Origin: Tetragonia tetragonoides
Taxonomy: Eukaryota > Streptophyta > Magnoliopsida > Caryophyllales > Aizoaceae
Direction: 5' to 3'
DNA length: 64,000 nt
Assembly (NCBI GenBank): GCA_038025085.1
Contig: CM076148.1
Coordinates: 5,177,501-5,241,500 of the forward strand
Shown: positions 47,325-58,800 of the stretch, one piece after another
Position numbering within the stretch: the stretch's first letter is position 1
Layout: every line of letters starts with the position of its first letter
Program-made: the position numbers and the translations under genes
The notes under the pieces: generated by a model
Told to the model about the DNA's origin: nothing
The model's input: only the letters and a program-made list of their open reading frames with translations
Database searches by the model: none

Positions 47325-48160
47325 CTTTTTATCCTTCTTTGAATTCTTTCTCAACGGTAGTGGGGAAATTTGAAAAAGTTTTAAATCAAGAATTTGAGTG
47401 ATGAATTTGAAATCTTCTCTGGGTTTTTGAGAAGTGAAGAAGAGAGAGAAAGCTTGAAGAAATTTTTAAGAAGAAGAAGAAGATCTTCAGCTCTAGGAGA
47501 GAGAAAAGGGGGATTTGGGGAAAAAAAATTCTGGGGTTTGGTTTGGTACGGAGAAAAGGGTGAATTTTGAAATTTGTTGCGCTTAGGTTTGAATTTCCGA
47601 TTTTAACCTTAGTATTAACTCTGTTTTGTTCGGGGGTAATGTAGTAATTTTCAAAAGTGGATTGAGAAACTGGGTGTTAAAATCCGTTGACGTTGAGGTG
47701 ATGTAATTCAGTGCTGACCGTAGGATTTTAGATTTGAGCCATTTTATTTTATTTTATTTATTTTATTTTATTTTTTATTTTTTATTTTTTATTTTTTATT
47801 TTTTATTTTATTTATTTATTTTGTTTTATGTTTTTAGGCTAGGGAGAGGTAAATTAGGAGCACAATGGACATTGCATTTTTGTTTGGTTCCCAGCAAAAA
47901 GACCCAAGCAGCCAATCATAAGTGGTAGCCGCCCTTTTGCGTCCCACGAAGGAGTATGATTTATGGAGTGAGGTTTACGCATGCAAAAGCTGGTATGGAA
48001 ATATTTTTTTTGTTTCAGAGTAGGGGTACTATACACAAAACTCGTAGGAGGCGGCCTTAAGGTGAGTCTTCTTTTTGATAGGGGTATATGCATTGATCAA
48101 GGTCACTATTTTCCGTACTGATTTATAGACACTTTCAAGAGTGGGATAACTACATAGCAT
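47325..48160. other. WAPL promoter region and low-complexity DNA
   Basis: Up to about 47600 this is the WAPL 5' flank, purine-rich with respect to transcription. A TTTTA/TTTTTTA pentamer-heptamer repeat runs from about 47740 to 47825. No gene seen in the rest. Confidence 0.5.
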
Positions 48161-48556
48161 GGTTGTAAATGAGTCAAGAGCCGAGCAAAGCTTTATTCGA
48201 GTTTGTTCGCAAGCTTGTCGAACGAGCTCAAATGAGTTATGATAGTCGAGCTCAAGTAGCTATACGAGTCGTGCTAGAGTCGAGTTTGTTCATGAACATA
48301 TAAATTTAAAATATCTACTGATAAATTTATTTTTAAAAAAAATTGACTTAAGTAATATATTAAGTGGTAAAATAGTTTAAACAAGTTTTAAACGAGCTAG
48401 TGTTCGTAAACATAAACAAGTCGAACAGTTCCTAGCTCGCGCTCAACTCGTCTATTAAACAGGCTTGAAAATTCTGTTGGAGCTCCACACGTTTACTAAT
48501 CAACGAGGTTTGATCGAGTTTGTTCGCGAACGGTTCGCGAGTGTATTGCTTCGCCT
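48161..48556. repeat. TCGAG-rich MITE-like repeat
   Basis: It begins GGTTGTAAATGAGTC like the 30513-30841 repeat. It contains many related phrases (TCGAGTTTGTTCG, AACGAGCT, GAGGTTTGATCGAGTTTG) in both orientations. The right end is diverged. Confidence 0.4.
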
Positions 48557-48589
48557 AACGCCCTAATAGCTATGAATCAAGATATACTC

Positions 48590-48675
48590 CAGTGGTTAAG
48601 AGAATCGTCCCCAATCTTAAAGATGAGGGTTCAATTTCTATCAAGTCTTTGTGTGTCCAAAAAAAAAAAAAAGTT
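48590..48675 (+). mobile_element. Possible tRNA-derived SINE fragment
   Basis: CCAGTGGTTAAGAG resembles a box A and GAGGGTTCAATTTC a box B; an A-run (13 or more) follows at 48660. This layout fits a short tRNA-derived SINE. No target duplication identified. Confidence 0.3.
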
Positions 48676-49009
48676 GGAACAGTTGGCTAATAGGATATAG
48701 AAAACATGAATATGTTGGTTTAAAATGTGATTTAATTGAAATCCAAACAAGATTGTAAAAGATTAGAAGAAGACGGACTCTAATTATATTGCATTGATGT
48801 TAGGTTAAAGTTTAAAAAGCTATTGGTCAAAAATATTTAAAAGAAAAAAAAAGTTGCATGGGCAAATTTTGCAGGTTGGCAAATATTTAAAAAAAAAAAA
48901 ATAGTTTATCTTGAGATAAATGTGAATTTTCGTCTTAATATTTGCTCTAATTGTTTTAGTGTACTTTCATCTATTATTATTTGTTTAGATTGAATTGTTC
49001 AAATACCAA

Positions 49010-49260
49010 TAAGGATGGTAGTCTACTGGTCCCAAAATTACTCTCAAGTGGTTTAGTAAGGCAAGGTCATGGGTTCGAATCCTCATTTCCCCCATGCCTT
49101 GTGTTTGCTGGAGTGCTGGCTTCTAGAAACTATACTAGCCCCTTGTTGGTGCTACGTTGACGGGGTTAGTGCTTGCGGTGGCTGTTCAGCTAGGCTGATA
49201 TGTTCGTTATTGAACACGAGAGTCCAAACATGACGTAGCAGGAATTTTCCTATTTATGAT
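49010..49260 (+). repeat. Possible tRNA-related repeat
   Basis: TGGGTTCGAATCC (box B consensus) at about 49070-49082 follows a box A-like TGGTAGTCTACTGG. The remaining 170 bp are GC-richer than the surroundings. It could be a SINE body; boundaries unknown. Confidence 0.3.
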
Positions 49261-52185
49261 TTAAGTTGTAAAACTCTCTCCTCTGTCACATTATCTCCCC
49301 CCTGCCCCATAGTCCCCCCTCCCCTCGCCTCTGTCATGTGGTCCCCCTCCCATCTCCTCTGTCATGCGGTCCCTCTCTTCTCTGCCCTCTCCCTCTATCG
49401 TCTCCTCTCACCATGTTAAACTTTCATAGATTTCTTGAAAACTTGAAGGTTAAATATGAAATTTGAAAACAAAACCTTGTTTCAGTTTTTAATATTTTTT
49501 TTAAATCTTGAAACTAAAACCTTGTCGAACGGTCCTTATTTAGTCAAAATCATATTGCACTTCTAAAAGCTACTCTACAAATTTTGATACTTGAATGACT
49601 TATCTTGTTTTGATATGGTCTGTTAAGGTTACTGAATTTTAAAGGATTGCTAACATTTCTATATTGTTGGTCAAAGGAAGATGATCAGAGAATGAACTTT
49701 ATGATCATGGTAACAATCTTGGTTCATGATTTAAGATACCCTTATATTTCTTAGGTAAACCTCGAGCAATTGCCTTGGTCATTTTTTTCTAGATAGCAAA
49801 CATGGGAGAGAAGGTTCAAGTAAGGATCATCAACAGGTGCAACACGATTGGAGAAGACCCCTCAATTGACCAAAACTGACCAACCCCTCCCCCTAAGCAA
49901 AAAAAAAAGAGAGAAAAGAGTTGACATAAAACACTTGTACAAATCAATTTAAGAGCGGAATGGCAAAAATTGGTATTAATATTGCATTGAAAATTGAAAA
50001 ACATATTTTTAAAACATTCTAAATATGTGATGATTTCGAATTAAAGTGATTTTTTCGAACAATAAGTAATACTTTTGGAGTAAAAAATAATACTTTTGAC
50101 TCTTGTACCAATTCGATTGCCAATATTTTGTTATTGTTCAACATATTATGTGTGCTCAACAAAAGCATGACATGTGACATGCTAAACTACTTGTTGTTTC
50201 ATCTCAAACTTATCTTCATCATAACTCTTGATCTCTTTATTTTTATTGGAAACCCATGTATCATTGTGAAGCTTAAGATGAGAACTTCAGATGAGACAAA
50301 TGTTGAGAGTATTTTTGGTGCTTCATGAAGTGACAAATATGTCCTATTCGGCTATTTGAACCATATTTCACAATCTACCGGGGAAACAACTAAAATTTTT
50401 CTATTTCAATCATGTTAAAGGTCTATTCATTAGGAATATTATCTATTTTGCTTGGGTTGATTTTTTGAGTAAACAAATTAGATACTTTAGCAAACAAATT
50501 TGATAGTTTAGTAAACAAATTAGATATTTTGGTAAACAAATCAAATGTTTTAATAAACAACAGTGATTTTTTAGTTAACAGATTTGTTGAATTTTTTTTG
50601 GAATAAAAAATGATGTAAGTAAAAAGTTCCACGTGAAATCGATTGGACTGAATCGAATTGAACTAAACAAACTGAATAGACTAAAAATGGAGTAAAATTA
50701 AGTTGACGAGATTAGAGCCTCAGTACACAAAATGATCAAATACACAAGATTCATTGTCGAATGAATAAATCTATGGCAACCTCCTTTCAATAAAGGATAA
50801 ATACGATAACGAAATATACTCAAAACTTTGACCCATATTAATATCTAAGTATATATTGTAGGAAATGTGTGAGTCCCTTAAAACAACCTTTATCGGGAAC
50901 ATGAAAGTATGCATCATATGTCACCTAATACGTACCACTTTGTGTTCGGTTTGATTTTATCGTGCCACGCTATAGCTAGTATGTTTCACATAAAAAACTC
51001 GAGATAGTGGGTGAGATTTGATTTACACAAAAACTCATATGATCAGGCGATCTCAGCATGAGGCGTTTCAAACAAGTATGACATCATGCTTGTGTGTATA
51101 AAGGATGCCTTTAGTTGAGGTGACCTCATTATAAGAGACTTGTTTGATTTATACGCATCCGGGTACTCGCAACTCATAGACAACATCGACACACTCGGTG
51201 ATGATGATGAAGGCCCCCCTTACTCTAGTGGGACGAGAACCTATCTTTCTTGCCATCATGCGATATCTTGACATGTTTATTTTATGTACCCAAAATTCAA
51301 ATTTATATGTACCCAAAATCAGAAGATGTTTAATTTAAAATATCTTGTCCAGAGGAAGAAAATCTGATTAAATAAACATGAGGGAAAATATGATCTCAAA
51401 AAAAAAAGGAGAGGGAAAATAGAGGTGTGGTGAGGGCAGAAAAAGAAAGAGAATAGACGATAAAAAGAATCTCTCTAAATCTTTTTTTTTCCTTGATGGG
51501 GAAAAACTTATGTTCCAGCATTAGGCTTATAATATTGTTAAGGAAAACGGTAGAAACGTAGATGTATAATTCTTGCACTGAGATTTTAATGCAATTTTGA
51601 GTGAATCTTACCATTTGACGTGTCTCGATAAATTTAATGCGATTCAAAGTGGTACATATAAGGAGACATAAGATCCAAACTAAAAACATGAATTCGTAAG
51701 ATAATAAGAAAATCTGATACGGTTTGGACGAGGGAAGAAACTTGATATCGTGGTTTTTCCATGTTCATACTTTCCTTTTAAGTTTCCGTTAGATTGGCTG
51801 GTTTAGCTTGAAACTTATAAGTTTTGTATTTTTTGACGAGTTCAGAATCTACTCGTAAACAGTTTTGTTTCACCGTAAATTTTTTACTACATATAGTTGT
51901 GAGTCTAATAATAAAAATAGTTTAACGACTGTCAAAACCCTAATTCAAACTGAAACTTTCAATTTAGTTCGATTCAATTTAAATTAGGTGTTTAAAAGGA
52001 TAAAATACTCAATTTAATAGTTATCTTTATTGGGTATTATTGAGTTATGTCCAATAGAAAATAAGAGGCCTAAAACTTGCATGATATGACATCCTAATCC
52101 TATTCTTACCTGGTATAATGTGGGGCGGCGGTACTGATAAAATTGCATTGTTCATTTTTTCCCTTTTCTTTTAAAATTCATTCAT
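49261..52185. other. Intergenic, no gene seen
   Basis: AT-rich with only short frames lacking domains. A tandem array of about five 22-bp units of the type GTAAACAAATTAGATATTTT lies at about 50465-50585. A fragment resembling the GTTCAG MITE family is near 50600-50730. Confidence 0.5.
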
Positions 52186-52806
52186 TATTTATATCACGAT
52201 TCACGTTACGACTCGCGTTCAACTTGAAATAGGGTTTTTCTCTCTCCTCTCTCTTTATCTCTCTCTCTCTCTCTCTATCTAAAGATTCCATCATCGTCGT
52301 CATCCATAAAAAAAATCAAATCAAACAAAAAAAAACCCTAAAATCTTCATATGACAGGGGTTTCCAGGACACAGTAAAGAAAAAATCTTATACTAGAAAT
52401 TTGATCTGATCTCTCTCTTTTGTGTTGGTAACGCTCGTGGTTTTGATCATTGGTTTCGCTTTTACAGATCTGCTTAAAATTTGGCCCCAAATCTCAATCT
52501 CACAAACCCTAATTTCACCTTTTTTGGATTTTTTTTGGTTTGGTTTGGATTCTGATTTTTTCTCTATCAAGACCTAACGAATTTGATAGATCTGTTGAAT
52601 TTGTGAATCGATCGAAGAAGTAGTTGAAGAATCTCGAAGAACGAAGATATTTGATTGATTGATCGATAATTTTTTTTTCTCTCTCATCAGAACTGAAGAA
52701 CCCTAGCTTAGCTAGCTAGCTAGCCAGATCTGACAATTTTTTTTTTCTTTTTTCCTTAAATAATTGATTTCGAATTTTGACCTAAATTCCGAAAAATTAG
52801 AGAACA
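52186..52806 (+). promoter_or_regulatory. CPL1 promoter and 5' leader (predicted)
   Basis: A TATTTATAT at about 52195 is followed by a CT-rich tract (52230-52280), typical of plant core promoters. A GCTAGCTAGCTAGC run lies near 52708. The implied leader of over 500 nt may contain an intron; no junction is certain. Confidence 0.35.
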
Positions 52807-55800
52807 ATGATCAAAACGGTAGTGTACCAAGGAGACAATCTACTGGGAGAAGTAGAGATATATACACAGACACAGAACAACAACAATTGGATAAACAACA
52901 ACAAGAATGAAACAACAACAACAACGTTGACGATGATGTTGATGAAGGGGATGATGAGGATAAGCCATTATTCACAAGTAAGTGAGAGATGTCCACCATT
53001 AGCTGTGCTTCATACTATTACATCATCAAATTCAAATGGCGGTGGTGGTCTTTGCTTCAAATTGATGGAGTCTTCGAGCAACCAGAACAACAACAACAAC
53101 AACAAGTTGTTATATTTCCAGCAACAGCAGCAACAACAACAAGAATCACCACTTCTTGCTTTGCACTCGACATGTCTCAGAGATAACAAGGTACCAACTG
53201 ATAACCTAACAACACCAGCTCAGCTACCTACCAATCATCATCATCATCAAATTCAGAACGTTGCTAAACTGGGATATTAAAAAAAATAAAAGAAAAAGAA
53301 AAACGAACTAGGAAAACAGTTTTAGACATTGAATATTGAACATTGAACATTGAACATTGAATTGAATAGTGTAGCTCGAACTTGAAGCTGAACTGTGAGG
53401 ATTTGGTTCTCTCTAGCTGAACAAATTGGATTGAAGCTTCACATTGTAGTAAGCCCAATGTGATTTGTGACATTAAAATGAATGAGAATGTGGGTCAAAT
53501 TAACAGAGGTATTTTCAGAAGGCTCTGGGCATTTAAGTAAGCAACTTAATTTTGGCCTCTTCGCTCAGAGTAAATGGAATTTTGGGGAAATTGGTGGGAA
53601 TTTCATTTTTAACCAGAAAAGAACATGAGGGGTCCAACTTTGATATAATTGCCAGATAGAACTATAAAGAAGAAAACTACTGCAAAGCTTGTACCTTTGA
53701 GCTGACAATAGTGTAGTTCCAAATATGAGAAAAGGAAACTGGACCATCAATTTTTTTTTGTGATTTGCATCAGATAAACACTAACTTTTGCATTTTGCAG
53801 ACTGCTGTGGTGCCACTGGGTGATCAAGAGATTCATTTGGTGGCGATGCGCTCTAGAAGAACGAATGATAGAGTCCCTTGCTTCTGGGGTTTCATGGTTG
53901 GCTTGGGGTTGTATGATTCTTGTCTTGGACTGTTGAACCTCCGATGTCTTGGCATTGTATTTGATCTTGATGAGACATTGATAGTTGCTAACACAATGCG
54001 CTCGTTTGAGGATAGAATTGACTCGTTGCAAAGGAAAATAAGTATAGAAACTGACCCGCAGCGGTTAGCAGGAATGATGGCAGAAGTTAAGCGGTATCAG
54101 GATGACAAAGCTATATTGAAACAATATGCTGAAACTGATCAGGTGGTGGACAATGGTAAACTTCACAAAATTCAAGCAGAGGTCGTTCCAGCCCTTTCTG
54201 ACAACCATCAAACAATTGTTCGCCCACTTATTCGGTTACAAGATAAAAATATAGTTCTTACTCGAATAAATCCACAGGTATGTCATCAGTTTGGTCTGAT
54301 ATTTTACTTAGACTCCTGCCTGAAGTGTGTTCATGCGTCTCTGAACAGTGAACACCGTCATCAAATACCTAAGTATTATTGGATATATTTTTCTATACAT
54401 ACATTATACATACTATGACAGTAGACATGTTTCACTTCTAAGCGCTCAATTTGATAGAATATGAATGCTTGGCGGTGCCTCCTGCGAACTATTTTGCTTG
54501 GCTTGTAATGACTATATGCCAGTAATTTTCACTGTAAATTGTTTTCTTCTTGGCAATACATAACTGTCACATTTGCCCAGATTCGTGATACAAGTGTTCT
54601 TGTGAGACTGAGGCCTGCATGGGAGGATCTTCGCAGCTATTTAACCGCCAGAGGTCGAAAGCGCTTTGAGGTTTATGTGTGTACAATGGCTGAAAGGGAT
54701 TATGCTTTTGAAATGTGGAGGCTTCTTGATCCGGATTCAAATTTGATAAGTACAAGGGAACTTTTGGATCGCATTGTGTGTGTCAAGTCGGGTAAGATTT
54801 AAAGCACATCAATGTATTTGCAAAGATTTAAAGCACATCTTGAATGGTTTATTAGCACCTATGATTTGCAAAGTTTCTCTTTTGGCTTATATGAGGATGC
54901 ATTACAGATTTTGTGTTAGACTTAGACCGATTTTATCACTTAAAAGGCTGTGATAACTTTTGTTTTATGTATTTGATAGGGTTGAAGAAGTCCCTGTTTA
55001 ATGTCTTTCATGATGGAATTTGTCACCCCAAAATGGCATTGGTGATTGACGATCGTTTAAAGGTGTGGGATGAGAAAGATCAGCCCCGGGTCCATGTTGT
55101 TCCTGCATTTGCTCCGTATTATGCTCCCCAAGCTGAGGTATACATTGTACCCTGCTTAGGAAGTCTTGAGAGGAGTGGCGGATTGCTTTTTTTTTTTTCC
55201 TTCTTTTCTTTCTTCTCATTGTTACTTCTTGGGGCTCCAACTTCTAGGCAAATAATGCGATCCCAGTTCTCTGTGTGGCCAGAAATGTAGCGTGCAACGT
55301 TCGAGGTGGTTTTTTCAAGTAAGACTTTTCTGTTTATCTTAAGTAGTTATAGCCAAGGATATATGAGTGGGCAGGATTGATTATGGTTTAATAAATCACC
55401 TTTAGTTGTTTTGTTAGTTACTTCGTTAGATCTAAGTAGCTTCATCTGCCATGATTTTTGTAACAGAGAATTCGATGAGGGGCTATTGCAACGAATTCCT
55501 GAAGTTTCATATGAAGATGATCTTAAAGATATCCCTTCTCCTCCTGATGTGAGCAATTTTTTGGTATCTGAGGTATTGTGCTCCTCTTTTCCTTCTCTCT
55601 TTTTATGTTAGTTTCTTCTGTGACTATGTTTGGAATTCCATTCAGCTGTTTTGCCACTCTACTTGGCTAGATTTCCAATGACTGCTTTTGTGGTGTGTCA
55701 CCTGCATGTTTGTTTGCCATCTAAGTTGTTCATATTCTGGTGTGCAGGATGATGGTCTTGTCTCTAATGGGAACAAAGAACCTCTAAGTTTTGATGGAAT

Positions 55801-58800
55801 GGCAGATGCGGAGGTTGAGAGAAGGATGAAGGTACATTTTAGTTTCCAAATGATTGTTCCTCTTTTCCTTTCTACCTTATTATTTCATGCTATGAGTGCT
55901 TTAAAGGAGATAATTTGGTTATCCTCGTCGTACAGGAAGCAGTTTTAGGTTCTTCTGCTGCTCTTTCACTTCCATCCGCACCCTCTTCGACCACTGTTAA
56001 TCTTGATCCTAGGCTGGGATCTTCCTTACCGTTCAATATTGCTACTCCTCCCGTTACTGTTCCACAGCCATCACCACAAACATCAATCACACCCGTGTAC
56101 CATAATAATCTGTTCTCTCAAGCAGCTCCTCTGGGTAGACCATTGGGTAATATTGGTCATCAAGACATCAACTTGCACAATTCCCCTGCCAGAGAAGAAG
56201 GTGAAGTACCTGAATCTGAGCTAGATCCTGACACGAGGCGGCGGCTTCTCATATTGCAGCATGGACAAGATATAAGAGATAACATGTTGCTGAATGAGCT
56301 TTTATTCCCTGCAAGACCTCCGGTACAAGCTCCTGTTGCAGGTCCAGGTCCAAGTCCAGGCCCAGGTCCAAGTCCGGGCCCGGGTCCAAGTCCAGGACCA
56401 GGTCCAAATCCGGGCCCAGGTCCAAATCCGGGCCCAAGTCCAAGTCTGGGCCCAGGCCCAGTGCCTGTTCCAGGTCCTGGTCCAGGTCCAGTTCGGGGCC
56501 CAGTTCCAGTTCCTGGTCCTGGTCCTGTACCACGGATGCAATCACATGGGAGCTGGTTTCCGGTTGAGGACAATATGAGCCCTGGACCTCTTAGTCGAGG
56601 AGTAGATAAAGAATATCCTATAGCTCCTGATGCAGTACATATGGAGAAACAACGTCCGCTTCCCCCTCCTCTTCCTCGAAAAATGGAGATCTCTGTTCGG
56701 TTCGATCGGCCTTCTTTTGAAGTCAAAAGAGTGCAAAGAGAGGTAAGTTTTATTATCTTCCAGTTATCTGGTGTCTATCATAACAAGCTAGTGCTATTTT
56801 TGTACCTAGGTATCTTTGTAAGCATTGATGCTGTTAACTGCTAATATTTTATTTCATGCTGAGTGTTTTTTTTCTTCTCAGGGTCCTCGCAGAGATGACC
56901 GATTGAGGTCGAATCAGTCTTCACCTGGCCGCCAGTCATTTCAAGGTACACATCGGGTTTAACTTGAAAGGCTCATGTGTGAATGCTGGATAATGATTAA
57001 GAATTGATGATTTACATTACTGAGTGGCAGGGTCATCACTTTCTTTTTTATGCATTATTAATATGATTTAGGTGGTGTTATTACCTTATCTATGAAGATT
57101 TATCCTGAACACATCACAGTTTCTGGAATTACATACATAAACATGAAGATTAATTTGATATTGGAAAGTAAGCTGTTGTTGGAGTTTCCTGTTCAAACAA
57201 CCAGTTATAAATCGACGGATACAGAATATCATTACCTTGCGACCCGCGAGCCTAGGAAGACGTATGTAGAATACATTGCACTTTGTTTACAAATTTGAAC
57301 TAAATCGAAATATATAGAAATATCCCTGTATAGAATTACTTACTTAAACATTAATATCAATTTAATATCCTAAGAGAGCTATTGTTGTAGTTTCCTGGTC
57401 AAGCATACATCTGGCAAGACACAGAATATTATTACCTTGCCAACTAGGAAGAACACATTGATATATTTACAAGCTGGAAATAAAGGGAATAATTGATTAA
57501 TATCCCTGTGTTTATTTACTTAATTAATGTCTCTCGACTAGGCAACTAGCCAGGGGTAAGGCTGTGTACATCTGTACCTCTCCAGATCTCGCCCTGGCGG
57601 GAAATTACTTGCCTAAAGCCCTAAACAGGAATTTAAGTTTTGATGTCCTAAGAGAGCTATTGTTTTAGTTTTTGCGTCAAACAACCAGTTATAAATATGG
57701 CTGGGCACAGAAGGAACTACGTGAGAAGCTTCTTCTCCTTAACTCTCCCAAATCCCATAAGTGGACCTGCAGACTGCAAGCTCCGAGAAAGTGCTGGGCG
57801 CACTCAGTGCTCTCCCATAACACCAAAAGTTTGCACCACAAAAATTGTTTGGTCTAAGAATGAAGAAAAACATGCTAGCAGGATTCACTACTAGCGAAAC
57901 TCGGTTAATCTGTAAACTGTTTGGGGACATCTTTTCTTCCACCTGTGTTTCCACATATTCATTAATGAACATTTCCTTCATCTAAAAAGTCCAGCTAAAC
58001 TTAAATTCAGTTACTTAGCTCATAATTCACATCAGGTACCTTTGCTTTTTGGGCTTCAGGAAATTATTATGGTGCTTATAAATTAATAAATGCGACCAGC
58101 TAAGGAGTTGGCTATCTTCCATTTTCGGGTAGATAATTTGTTTTGGTTTAAGATCCATCTATTATAGGACCATAGTTGGCAGGAGTTTATTACTTTCTAT
58201 CGATGTGATTTATTGCTTGTTATAAATGCTACCACCATTTTCCATGCTATTGAGATAAGTTTCTGTTAGTTTGAGTCAGTATTGCTGTAGAACGCAACTG
58301 AGTTTTATGTGACAATGAATTCTGTAGGTTCATATGCATATTTTTATTTTCCTTTAATTTACTCAGTTTTGATTTTCGTTATTGTCTTCTGTCTATTCCT
58401 AGGTCACAGCGCAAAAAAACTAAAAACTGATTCCTCAAAAATGATAGAGTTTGCTCCAGATATGTGCCAACCTATTGTAGAAGCGCAAGTCCCAGATAGT
58501 TTTCTGATGAGCCGTGGCCGTGTATCTAATACCTATTCATCTTTCAGACATAGACGTTATAATTTATGAAACTAGTCATTAGATGTTTTAGTTTGAATAT
58601 TTATAGTAGGTGCTTATGTACCAAGTCATAGTTTGAAGTCATTAAGAGAGACGTGTTAAAATGGTGGTATTGGATTTTATGAGAAATAAATACAATTTGT
58701 GCAACCTTCTCATATTAGATCAGTCTGAAAGACAGCTACATTCTGTTGCCCAACTTAGCTTGCCTCGTGCCTTATTTTTCTATCTGATAATCAAATTCTT

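Noticed and set aside
47325..47354. Ten extra residues before MIVRTYGRR in WAPL
   Set aside because: The frame opens with TTG, not ATG; MIVRTYGRR is the conserved plant WAPL start.
56160..56726. Long open frames antisense to or overlapping CPL1 exon 8 as overlapping genes
   Set aside because: They are open only because the Pro-Gly minisatellite lacks stops in several frames; no domain or start context.
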